From an uncultured Lachnospiraceae bacterium (lineage in GTDB: Bacteria; Bacillota; Clostridia; Lachnospirales; Lachnospiraceae): 52,185 nucleotides of DNA. The translations under genes and the position numbers were made by a program. The stretch is from contig CAMNEB010000002.1 of NCBI GenBank assembly GCA_946536155.1, forward strand, positions 1 through 52,185. Reading direction: 5' to 3'. Shown in pieces: positions 31,369 to 39,620 of this stretch; the first letter of the stretch is position 1; every line of letters begins with the position of its first letter. The notes beneath the pieces are model-generated. The model saw nothing but the letters and a program-made list of their open reading frames with translations, was not told where the DNA came from and made no database searches.

Positions 31369-32316
31369 TCATCCTTCGAAAAGGACCATTCCCGCACATC
31401 CGTAGATGCCGGCATCATTTCCGAGCTGTGCAAGGGCAAAACGCGCTCCTTTGCACGGAGGGAATACATACTTTTCAAACTCGGGCTCAACAAAGCTCAA
31501 AAGGATCTCACCTGCTTTGGATACGCCTCCGCCTATGACAAAGATCTCGGGATTTACCACATCCGCAACGGATGCAAGTCCTTTTCCGAGATATTTTCCG
31601 AAGGTCTGTGCGATCTCGATCGCAACAGCATCGGAAGCCTTTACGGCATCAAAAACAGCCTTCGCATCGAGGACCTCAGCGTTCCTGAGAACGGAAGGAG
31701 CATCGTCTGCCGCAAGTCTCTTTGCCGCAAGTCTTGCTATTCCGGTGGCCGAAGCAAACTGCTCAAGGCAGCCTGTGTGGCCGCAGTTGCACTTTGCGGT
31801 CTCTTCATCATCAACTCTGATATGTCCGATCTCACCGGCAGCACCGGTCGCGCCGGTTATGAGTCTTCCGCCTATGATGACTCCGCCGCCGACTCCGGTC
31901 CCGAGGGTTACGGCAACAACATTTTTATGTCCCTTGCCGCCGCCTTTTACCATCTCTCCGTAAGCCGCAACATTCGCATCGTTTGCGGGGATGACCTTTA
32001 TTCCGTCAAGCTTTTCTTCCATGGCGGTCTTAAGGTTGAATACATCCCAGCCTAAGTTTACCGCACCGCCCGTCATTACGCCCTCTTCATTCACCGCTCC
32101 TGGAGCGCCTACTCCGACGCCTATGATATCAGAAGATGAAAGAGATCTGCTCTCCATCTTTTCTTTGATGCTCCCACATACATCAGATACGATATTCTTA
32201 CCCTTATCGCTCTTATCGGTGGGGATCTCCCACTTCTCGATCAGTTCACCGTTTTCGTCAAAAAATCCGAGCTTGACGGTGGTTCCTCCTATATCTGCTC
32301 CGAAAACATACTTCAT
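31369..32316 (-). CDS. ROK-family glucokinase
   Basis: A 315-residue sugar kinase phosphorylating glucose (or a near relative) with ATP. The phosphate-1 motif is ADIGGTTVK (residues 7-15), the catalytic base Asp113 is in ANDANVAAYG, ROK signature GEIGH is at 161-165, and the zinc Cys are in CNCGHTGC (176, 178, 183). It starts 2 bases after hprK stops, an informative pairing: the enzyme makes glucose-6-phosphate, an upstream source of the glycolytic signals that activate HprK. Some ROK proteins are repressors, but no DNA-binding domain is present. Confidence 0.93.
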   Translation of the reverse strand: MKYVFGADIGGTTVKLGFFDENGELIEKWEIPTDKSDKGKNIVSDVCGSIKEKMESRSLSSSDIIGVGVGAPGAVNEEGVMTGGAVNLGWDVFNLKTAMEEKLDGIKVIPANDANVAAYGEMVKGGGKGHKNVVAVTLGTGVGGGVIIGGRLITGATGAAGEIGHIRVDDEETAKCNCGHTGCLEQFASATGIARLAAKRLAADDAPSVLRNAEVLDAKAVFDAVKASDAVAIEIAQTFGKYLGKGLASVADVVNPEIFVIGGGVSKAGEILLSFVEPEFEKYVFPPCKGARFALAQLGNDAGIYGCAGMVLFEG

Positions 32317-32318
32317 AA

Positions 32319-33272
32319 TTACTGTTCTTCCCCTTCTTCGTCAGCGCGTTTTTTAGCCAGCGACTGCTGTACTCTCTTGTAAAGCTCCTGTGCCGCATTG
32401 TAACCCATCTGCTTCTGACGGTAGTTGACTGCCGCGGTCTCACAGATAACGGCAAGGTTTCGTCCGGGTCTGACCGGTATGTTGTGACAGACCACCCTTA
32501 CTCCGAGATATTCGGTATAGCTCTCCTCAAGTCCGAGTCTGTCGTAATCCTTGTCCTTGTCCCAGTCCTCAAGCCTTATGACAAGGTCCACCTGCTGGGA
32601 ATCCTTGACGCTGGATGCACCGAACAGAGCCTTCACATCCACTATTCCGATACCTCTGAGCTCGATGAAATGCTTGGTGATATCGGGAGCCGTTCCCACA
32701 AGAAGAGTGTCGGAAAGCTTCCTCAGTTCGACGGCATCGTCCGTCACAAGTCTGTGGCCTCTCTTTATCAGCTCAAGCGCGGCCTCGGATTTACCGATAC
32801 CGCTCTCGCCCGTGATGAGGACGCCTTCACCATAACAGTCCACCAGAACTCCGTGTACGGATATCATGGGAGCCAGCTGTTCGTTGAGCCACCTGATGAG
32901 CTCTGCGGTAAATCCGGAAGTTGCTTCTCCGGTGAGAAGAACGGGAATGCCATACTTCCTCGCAAGCTCCATGAATATATCGTTGGGCTTTAATCCCCTG
33001 CAGAAGATGATAGCAGGCATGGGATGTTCCAGGAACTTGTCATATGCCTCATATTTCTGCTCATCATCCAGGGCATTCTCCATGTAGGAGTACTCGACAT
33101 ATCCGATGACCTGGATACGCGAAGGATCAAAGTATTCAAAATATCCCGCGATCTGAAGCGCAGGCCTGTTTATATCGGGCTGTGTTATACGGATACGCGA
33201 GACATCGATCTCGGGAGTTAGATTCGTAAGATCCATCCTCTCGATGACTCTTGTCAGTTTTACACTTGCCAT
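32319..33272 (-). CDS. hprK: HPr kinase/phosphorylase
   Basis: A 317-residue bifunctional enzyme that phosphorylates HPr or Crh on Ser46 with ATP or pyrophosphate and reverses this with phosphate. The P-loop is GESGIGKS (155-162), with His140 in VHGVLVD and the acidic pair in VTDDAVEL (178-179). The C-terminal capping segment GRNLAVICETAAVNYRQ is the K3/HprK signature. The start overlaps the thioredoxin stop (TGATG). Its substrate-like gene (28316) lies six genes downstream in the same operon. Confidence 0.96.
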   Translation of the reverse strand: MASVKLTRVIERMDLTNLTPEIDVSRIRITQPDINRPALQIAGYFEYFDPSRIQVIGYVEYSYMENALDDEQKYEAYDKFLEHPMPAIIFCRGLKPNDIFMELARKYGIPVLLTGEATSGFTAELIRWLNEQLAPMISVHGVLVDCYGEGVLITGESGIGKSEAALELIKRGHRLVTDDAVELRKLSDTLLVGTAPDITKHFIELRGIGIVDVKALFGASSVKDSQQVDLVIRLEDWDKDKDYDRLGLEESYTEYLGVRVVCHNIPVRPGRNLAVICETAAVNYRQKQMGYNAAQELYKRVQQSLAKKRADEEGEEQ

Positions 33273-33589
33273 CAGATATTCTCCCTTATCCAGTTCTCAA
33301 AATCAGCGGGTGATGTGGCACCGATCTTCTCGGATACGACTTTTCCGTTCTTTATGATCATGAAATAAGGAATGCTGGAGATGCCGTACTTCTCAGCAAC
33401 AGCTCCGCTCTCGTCCACATTGCACTTTACGACCTTGAGCACGGATGAAAGCTTCTCTCCCATGGAATCAACAACGGGAGACATCATCTTGCAGGGGCCG
33501 CACCAGTCTGCATAGCAGTCTACGAGTACGGGAAGCTCAGACTGAAGTACCTCTTTCTCAAAGTCGTTGGAATTAACAAGTTGTGCCAT
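33272..33589 (-). CDS. Thioredoxin
   Basis: A 105-residue cytosolic thioredoxin with the active site WCGPCK (Cys30, Cys33), a buried Asp before it (VDCYADWC) and the cis-Pro loop SIPYFMI. I chose the ATG at 33589, which follows AAAGGAG by 5 bases; a longer frame begins at 33628 inside the trmB region. The cis-Pro neighbour is Ile, as in ordinary thioredoxins. It lies 11 bases after trmB and overlaps hprK by one base. Confidence 0.95.
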   Translation of the reverse strand: MAQLVNSNDFEKEVLQSELPVLVDCYADWCGPCKMMSPVVDSMGEKLSSVLKVVKCNVDESGAVAEKYGISSIPYFMIIKNGKVVSEKIGATSPADFENWIRENI

Positions 33590-33600
33590 AAGCGCTCCTT

Positions 33601-34248
33601 TCACTTTCGTGTGATTATATATTTGCAAATAGGATTTCCCATACCGGAAAATTTCTCTTCATACTCCGTCATCACGTTTCCTTCCATGAGTTTTTCATCG
33701 GAATGAAGGTCATATGTGATGACATCGGCACCAAACACCGATCCGGGAAGTTCCTCGACAGCCCAGTCAAAAAGAACCCTGTTGTCCGTCTTGAATTCTA
33801 TCCTTCCGTCTGCCTTCAATATCTTATCATATCTTGCAAGGAATTCGCGAGATGGAAGTCTTCTTTTTGCATGTCTGTCCTTGGGCCAGGGATCCGAAAA
33901 ATTCAGATATATCCTGTCCACCTCTCCCGGTGCGAACACATCGGCTATATTCTCGGCATCCATCCTGATAAATATCAGATTTCCCTTGGGCTCTTCCTCC
34001 ATCTTCTGGACAGCCCTCAAAAGAACTGCCGAGTATTTTTCTATGCCGATATAGAGGATATCCGGGTTCAACGACGCAAGTTCATGTATGAACCTTCCCT
34101 TGCCCATTCCGATCTCTATGTGGATCTCGCCTTCCCTTCCGAATATCTCGTGCCATCTCCCCGCACAGGATGCCAGTTCTTCCTCGGGGATGACATATTT
34201 ACTTTCGGCGATCCTTTCCCTGCAGCCCGGGACGTTTTTTAGTCTCAT
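33601..34248 (-). CDS. trmB: tRNA (guanine-N7)-methyltransferase
   Basis: A 215-residue SAM-dependent enzyme methylating G46 in the tRNA variable loop. It begins MRLKNVPGCRERIAESKYVI, a start conserved in Firmicutes, followed by IEIGMGKGRFIHELA (SAM pocket), IRMDAENIADVF, YLNFSDPWPKDRHAKRRL (catalytic and RNA-binding signature) and a C-terminal EEKFSGMGNPI. The first 50 bases overlap the end of the carboxypeptidase-like gene in another frame; the conserved start argues the overlap is real. Confidence 0.96.
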   Translation of the reverse strand: MRLKNVPGCRERIAESKYVIPEEELASCAGRWHEIFGREGEIHIEIGMGKGRFIHELASLNPDILYIGIEKYSAVLLRAVQKMEEEPKGNLIFIRMDAENIADVFAPGEVDRIYLNFSDPWPKDRHAKRRLPSREFLARYDKILKADGRIEFKTDNRVLFDWAVEELPGSVFGADVITYDLHSDEKLMEGNVMTEYEEKFSGMGNPICKYIITRK

Positions 34249-35704
34249 TTTTCTTTCTGATCTTCCATCCCGAAAAAACAGTTCTCCGTCTTTCCTTACG
34301 GTACTGTTTTCTCCAGTTGGGATGAACCTTTCTGTATTTTTTATACCACTGACGTATCCAGTATAAAAGGATTATTCCGCCTGCTATCGCAAGACTGACG
34401 AGGGCCACTCTCACAATGTTTATAAAGACGAAGGTCCTTCCTTTCGTCTCTTCGGGTGCGGGTTCTTCCTCCCTTATGCCGAAGTCGTAGGTTTCGGAGG
34501 CTTCGCCCAGAAGGATAGAGCATTTGCCCAGGTAATTCCCTCCGTAAGAGTAGATTATCCTTGCGGCTTCACCCGCAGATACGTTTTCATAAGTTATCCT
34601 GCTGTCAAGATCCGGGAATGAGGCGGTCAGCGGCAGCACCACCCTGTCGGTCTTATCCAGCGAGAGCATGGAGTGTGAGTCGCCCATGATATCGGTGCTT
34701 CCGTAGGATCCGACACCTAAGCTCAGGTCATATGACTTTTCGTTCTCCGATGCGCTCACAAGGTCGAAGTTTGAAAAACCGTAATTAAAGAGCGATATCG
34801 CATCCTCATATCTCGAATCGCTTCCCGCGTCCATGATGACTGCGACCAGCCTGATCCCGTCCTTCTCGGCTCCCGCGATCAGACAATACCCGGCTTCATC
34901 CGTATAACCGGTCCTTGCGCCTATCAGATACTCATATTCGTAAGCGCCGCCGGGAGTCATCTTCGAGGAATTGTGCTCCAGTATCTCATCGCCCTGGGTC
35001 TGCGTCGGGAAAAGATGCAGAGTCTTCTGAAGCGAATATTTGCACAGCAGCTCATTTTCAAAAAAATCCCTGCCTATGAGAGCCATGTCATAGGCCGTGG
35101 TGTAATGGTCTTCGGAATGGAGTCCCACGGGATTGGTGAAGTTCGTCTCCCTGCATCCTAAGGCCGCCGCACGGGAATTCATCATGGCCACGAAGGCATC
35201 CCTTGATCCTCCGCCAACATGCTCCGCAAGGGCAAAACTGCATTCAGCCGCACCTCTTATGAGAACGGCCTGCAGGCATTCCGCAACGCTCATGGATTCA
35301 CCGACACCTATGGCGATGTTCACAACGCCGGGAGGAACATCATACACAGACGATGCGGTAAAATCGACCATATCGTCAAGGTCGCACATCTCGGCCGCCA
35401 GCATGCTGGTCATCACCGCCGTCATTGCCGCAGGATAGGCCTTTTCGTGGATGTTCTTGGCATACAGCACGGCGCCCGTTGAATTCTCCATGAGGATAAC
35501 GCACCGCCCGCTCGTTGCCGGACCTTTTGGCCAGTTTTCTATCTCGTTTGTCTCGACAGTCTCCCCTTCATAGGATCCGGCTTCCGCACCGGTACCCTGT
35601 ACTCTCATCGGAAAAGTCATCAATATAAGAAGCACAAGAGGCAGAGTAAAAACTCTGCCCTTGATGATGTTCTTTCTGCTTTTTTTCCGGGTACCGGTCC
35701 GCAT
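34199..35704 (-). CDS. D-Ala-D-Ala carboxypeptidase homologue with no catalytic residues
   Basis: A 501-residue envelope protein of the peptidase S11/DacA fold. A signal-anchor segment (about 17-37) precedes the domain. All three catalytic motifs are changed: the SxxK site reads AMTA (93-96), the SxN site reads GAA (151-153) and KTG reads RTG (264-266). Surrounding sequence, such as YPAAMTAVMTS, FALAEHVGGG and GARTGYTDEAGYCL, is well kept, so this is a preserved pseudoenzyme and not a decayed one. A beta domain and then a C-terminal membrane helix (about 432-452) with a strongly basic cytosolic tail follow. It lies 10 bases after ftsH. A structural or binding role is inferred. Confidence 0.88.
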   Translation of the reverse strand: MRTGTRKKSRKNIIKGRVFTLPLVLLILMTFPMRVQGTGAEAGSYEGETVETNEIENWPKGPATSGRCVILMENSTGAVLYAKNIHEKAYPAAMTAVMTSMLAAEMCDLDDMVDFTASSVYDVPPGVVNIAIGVGESMSVAECLQAVLIRGAAECSFALAEHVGGGSRDAFVAMMNSRAAALGCRETNFTNPVGLHSEDHYTTAYDMALIGRDFFENELLCKYSLQKTLHLFPTQTQGDEILEHNSSKMTPGGAYEYEYLIGARTGYTDEAGYCLIAGAEKDGIRLVAVIMDAGSDSRYEDAISLFNYGFSNFDLVSASENEKSYDLSLGVGSYGSTDIMGDSHSMLSLDKTDRVVLPLTASFPDLDSRITYENVSAGEAARIIYSYGGNYLGKCSILLGEASETYDFGIREEEPAPEETKGRTFVFINIVRVALVSLAIAGGIILLYWIRQWYKKYRKVHPNWRKQYRKERRRTVFSGWKIRKKNETKKRPGLQGKDRRK

Positions 35705-35714
35705 GCTGAATAAC

Positions 35715-37874
35715 TCACACCGAATGATTTGAGAAAATACCTATATCCGGAGTTTCGGAAGGCCCTGCCGGCGTATCATCCGCTGCAGACTCTTTTGCGG
35801 CATCATCCGCATCCCCTGCATCCGCCGTCTTTCCGGCATCCGCGCCGGGCTCTTTGTCCGCACCCTCATCCGCATTATTTTCGGCTGAAGGCGTTTCGGA
35901 AGAACCGGTTATGTCCTTTTCTTCCTCTTCGGGCTCGGGGAGTCCTTTCTCCGCTCTGAATATCTTCATGAATTCCTTGCCGGTAATGGTCTCTTTTTCA
36001 ATGAGATATCCCGCAAGCTTATCCATGAGCTCCCTGTTTTCCGAGAGCATTTCCTTTGCCTTCTCATAGGCTGTTTTGAGCATTACTACGATCTCGTCAT
36101 CTATCGCCGCAGCGGTCTTGTCCGAGCAGTTCATCGCGGTACGTCCCTCGAGATACTGGCTCTCAACCGTTGCAAATCCGGCGAGTCCGAACCTTTTGCT
36201 CATTCCGAACCTCGTGATCATGTTCCTTGCTATAGAGGTTGCTTTTTCTATATCGTTGGCAGCTCCGGTGGTAACATTTCCGAATACCACTTCTTCCGCC
36301 GCACGTCCGCCGAGGAGGGATACGATCATGTCTTCAAGCTCTTCCTTGGAATTGAGATATTTCTCTTCCTCGGGAACCTGCATGACATATCCGAGAGCTC
36401 CCATAGTCCTGGGCACGATGGTTATCTTCTGTACGGGCTCGGAGTTTTTCTGAAGAGCGGTGATGAGTGCATGTCCGACTTCATGATAGGAGACGATCTT
36501 CCTCTCCTCGGGACTCATGATCCTGTCCTTCTTCTCCTTACCTACAAGGACCTGCTCAACGGCATTGAAGAGATCCTTCTGGCAGACAAACTCTCTGCCT
36601 TCCTTGACCGCATTGATGGCGGCCTCGTTGATCATATTCGCAAGATCCGAACCTACGGCACCGCTGGTGGCAAGAGCTATGGCGTCGAGGTCAACGCTCT
36701 CATCCATCTTGACATCCTTGGCATGTACCTTGAGTATCTCTACTCTTCCCTTAAGATCGGGCTTATCAACTATGATACGTCTGTCAAAACGTCCGGGTCT
36801 GAGGAGTGCTTTATCAAGTATCTCGGGACGGTTGGTCGCTCCGAGGATCAGGATTCCCTTTGATGAATCAAATCCGTCCATCTCGGACAGGAGCTGGTTC
36901 AGCGTCTGTTCTCTTTCCTCGTTTCCTCCGCCGTACTTGGAATCACGGCTTCGTCCTATGGCATCTATCTCATCGATGAATATGATACAGGGCGCGTTCT
37001 TGGTAGCTTCCTTGAAAAGGTCTCTGACTCTCGATGCACCGACACCGACATAGAGCTCTATGAAATCGGATCCTGTGAGTGAAAAGAAGGGCACATGCGC
37101 TTCACCCGCAACAGCCTTTGCAAGAAGCGTCTTACCGGTTCCGGGAGGGCCCACGAGAAGGGCTCCCTTGGGAAGTCTTGCACCGATCCCCGAATACTTT
37201 CCGGGATTGTGGAGGAAATCCACCACCTCAACCAGGGATTCCTTGGCTTCGTCTTCACCCGCAACATCCTTGAACGTAACGCCGGTCTCTTTCTGGACAT
37301 AGACCTTGGCATTGCTCTTTCCCACATTGAGAGGTCCGCCGCCTCCGCCCATCCTCCTCATGAGGAAAGATGCGAGAAGCCACAGCAGGAGTACGGGAAG
37401 GACCACTCCCACGAATATCTCGGTGAGAAGACCGGAAGAAGTGCTTACGACTCGCTGTCCGACAACGCCGTGGGCCTCAAGTCTCTCGGTGAGAGAGTCC
37501 ATGGACTCCATCAGCCTTGTTGTGTATATCTGTGCATTCTTTATCTGTACGTAATAGGCATACTGCTCGATCCTGCTGGTATCGGCGCCTGCTGCCTCCA
37601 TCTCGGGATCCTGAAGGACCGCCGACATCTTGAGGGTTACGGTCAGTTCCGCATTCTCCGCATCAAGTTCGACCGCCTCGACCCTGTCATTTTCAAGATC
37701 GTTCAGAAACTCCGTATACTCTTTGGTCTGGGTGGCACCCTTTCCGCCGAAGAGCATATTGTAGACCAGGAAGATCACCACCACCGTGCAGAGCAGGGCG
37801 AGGAGCATCATCCAGGAATTGTTGTGCCCCGGTCCGGGCCGCTTATTATTTTGATTCTGCGAATTATTATCCAC
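35715..37874 (-). CDS. ftsH: ATP-dependent zinc metalloprotease FtsH
   Basis: A 719-residue membrane AAA protease that degrades misfolded membrane and some cytosolic proteins. Two membrane helices (about 21-43 and 151-171) flank an extracytoplasmic domain. Walker [10 protein letters not shown] (241-249), Walker [10 protein letters not shown], second region of homology [20 protein letters not shown] and zinc motif HEVGH (464-468) are intact. The C-terminal 75 residues are an acidic Ala/Asp/Glu/Pro-rich tail. The start is GTG, preceded by AAGGTGA with 7 bases of spacing. It is the first gene of the block ending at the Crh-like gene. Confidence 0.96.
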   Translation of the reverse strand: MDNNSQNQNNKRPGPGHNNSWMMLLALLCTVVVIFLVYNMLFGGKGATQTKEYTEFLNDLENDRVEAVELDAENAELTVTLKMSAVLQDPEMEAAGADTSRIEQYAYYVQIKNAQIYTTRLMESMDSLTERLEAHGVVGQRVVSTSSGLLTEIFVGVVLPVLLLWLLASFLMRRMGGGGGPLNVGKSNAKVYVQKETGVTFKDVAGEDEAKESLVEVVDFLHNPGKYSGIGARLPKGALLVGPPGTGKTLLAKAVAGEAHVPFFSLTGSDFIELYVGVGASRVRDLFKEATKNAPCIIFIDEIDAIGRSRDSKYGGGNEEREQTLNQLLSEMDGFDSSKGILILGATNRPEILDKALLRPGRFDRRIIVDKPDLKGRVEILKVHAKDVKMDESVDLDAIALATSGAVGSDLANMINEAAINAVKEGREFVCQKDLFNAVEQVLVGKEKKDRIMSPEERKIVSYHEVGHALITALQKNSEPVQKITIVPRTMGALGYVMQVPEEEKYLNSKEELEDMIVSLLGGRAAEEVVFGNVTTGAANDIEKATSIARNMITRFGMSKRFGLAGFATVESQYLEGRTAMNCSDKTAAAIDDEIVVMLKTAYEKAKEMLSENRELMDKLAGYLIEKETITGKEFMKIFRAEKGLPEPEEEEKDITGSSETPSAENNADEGADKEPGADAGKTADAGDADDAAKESAADDTPAGPSETPDIGIFSNHSV

Positions 37875-37957
37875 TTGTCTGTCACCTTAAATACTTAAAA
37901 ACCTGTAACAACACTACATTTTTATAACAGATACCCATTATAAACAAGCATAGCGGA

Positions 37958-39436
37958 TCAGACGAAATCTTTTCCTCTTTCATACTCGGGAGTGCAGGTA
38001 AGCCTGATACCGAGCTTGCGGTAAACATTCTCATCAACTCTTGAGAGTATGACGCTTGAATGAGCCTCCGCGCCTCTCAGCCCGGGAAGGCAGTCAAGAG
38101 CGGCCTTCGCAAGGGGATTGGTCGAAGCGGAGCTCGAAAGGGCAATGAGCATCTCATCCGTATGAAGTCTGGGGTTACGTGCTCCCATGTAACTCGTCTT
38201 AAGGGTCTGTATGGGGATCAGGGTCTCCTCGCTCATGACCTTTACCTCATGAGGTATGCCGGCGATGACCTTGATCGCATTGAGAAGGCATGATGCTGCG
38301 GCTCCCAGAAGAGGATTGGTACGTCCGGTGACTATAGTTCCGTCCGGAAGCTCGATCGCTGCGGCGGGCGTTCCGCTCTCAGTCTGTCTCTCCATTGCGG
38401 CAACAGCCACCTTCCTGTCTTCGGGAGTGATGCCTGCCTGCTTGAGGAGCAGCTCCTGCTTGTAGAGCTCTGCCTTGGGGGCATCTCCTTTTTTGACGGC
38501 AACGGCACTTGCATAATATCTTCTGAGTATTTCCTGGCATGAAGCCTCTCTGCAGACTTCATCGTCCGTAATGGCATAGCCTGCCATATTGACTCCCATA
38601 TCGGTGGGAGACTTGTAAGGGCATTCTCCGCTTATGGCCTCGAACAGAGCACTGAGGACGGGGAAGATCTCCACGTCGCGGTTATAGTTGACCGTTGTCT
38701 CGTTGTACGCTTCAAGATGAAAAGGATCGATCATGTTGACGTCGTCAAGATCTGCGGTCGCCGCTTCATAGGCGATATTTACGGGATGGCGGAGAGGGAG
38801 ATTCCAGATGGGGAAGGTCTCGAACTTTGCATATCCCGCATTTACGCCTCTCTTGTGCTCATGATAGAGCTGTGAAAGGCATGTTGCCATCTTGCCGCTT
38901 CCGGGTCCGGGAGCGGTCACGACAACAAGAGGCCTTGTGGTCTCTATATAATCGTTCTTGCCGTATCCCTCATCAGATACGATAAGAGGGATATTGGAAG
39001 GGTAGCCGTCGATGGGATAGTGGAGATAGCTCTTTAGATCGTGTGAATCAAGAAGCTGTCTGAATCTGTCAGCCGCAGGCTGACCCGCATATTTGGTTAT
39101 AACTATGCTGGAGACAAGGAATCCGATCTCCCTGAATACCTTTACGAGCCTCAGAACGTCCTGGTCATAAGTGATGCCCAGGTCTCCTCTTACCTTGTTC
39201 TGCTCGATCGCATCGGCGCTTATTACGATGACTATCTCTGCCTGATCCTTGAGCTGTTCGAGCATGAGGAGCTTATTGTTGGGAGCAAAACCGGGCAGAA
39301 CCCTCGATGCGTGATAATCATCATAGAGTTTGCCTCCGAATTCCAGATACAGCTTGCCGAATCTGGATATCCTCTCCCTGATGTGAGCAGACTGAAGTTC
39401 AAGATATTTAGCGGAATCAAAACCTGTCTTTCCCAT
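37958..39436 (-). CDS. DUF1846 family protein
   Basis: A 492-residue cytosolic protein of the DUF1846 family, whose reaction is not established. The N-terminus MGKTGFDSAKYLELQ, the VVVTAPGPGSGKMATCLSQL segment (a P-loop-like GPGSGK) and the region FETFPIWNLPLRHPVN are characteristic. It has no membrane helix. A sizeable intergenic gap with hairpins separates it from uvrC, and ftsH follows after 83 bases in the same direction, so it may have its own promoter. Nucleotide-dependent activity is plausible from the P-loop. Confidence 0.9.
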   Translation of the reverse strand: MGKTGFDSAKYLELQSAHIRERISRFGKLYLEFGGKLYDDYHASRVLPGFAPNNKLLMLEQLKDQAEIVIVISADAIEQNKVRGDLGITYDQDVLRLVKVFREIGFLVSSIVITKYAGQPAADRFRQLLDSHDLKSYLHYPIDGYPSNIPLIVSDEGYGKNDYIETTRPLVVVTAPGPGSGKMATCLSQLYHEHKRGVNAGYAKFETFPIWNLPLRHPVNIAYEAATADLDDVNMIDPFHLEAYNETTVNYNRDVEIFPVLSALFEAISGECPYKSPTDMGVNMAGYAITDDEVCREASCQEILRRYYASAVAVKKGDAPKAELYKQELLLKQAGITPEDRKVAVAAMERQTESGTPAAAIELPDGTIVTGRTNPLLGAAASCLLNAIKVIAGIPHEVKVMSEETLIPIQTLKTSYMGARNPRLHTDEMLIALSSSASTNPLAKAALDCLPGLRGAEAHSSVILSRVDENVYRKLGIRLTCTPEYERGKDFV

Positions 39437-39540
39437 TTTTATTCTCCAAACAAGATACTGAATATCATACGTCTTGCCATTGTACGATATAACTACGATA
39501 TCATACCACCATTTTGCGGTTTTCTCTACTTAATGTTACA

Positions 39541-39608
39541 GTGCACGAATTAACTAATTGCACTTTCGCGGACTGCAAATGGCTTAGATGATACATTTTC
39601 AGCCCGCG
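39541..39608. other. Two hairpins between uvrC and the DUF1846 gene
   Basis: A long stem-loop (39567-39608: CGCGGACTG with CAGCCCGCG, then AAATG/CATTT inside) and a smaller one (39541-39563: GTGCA/TGCAC with inner ATTA/TAAT) lie within 80 bases of the uvrC stop. Neither is followed by a T run on the minus strand, so they may be a 3' stabiliser or a weak terminator of uvrC. Confidence 0.45.
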
Positions 39609-39620
39609 ATACGGCAATTA

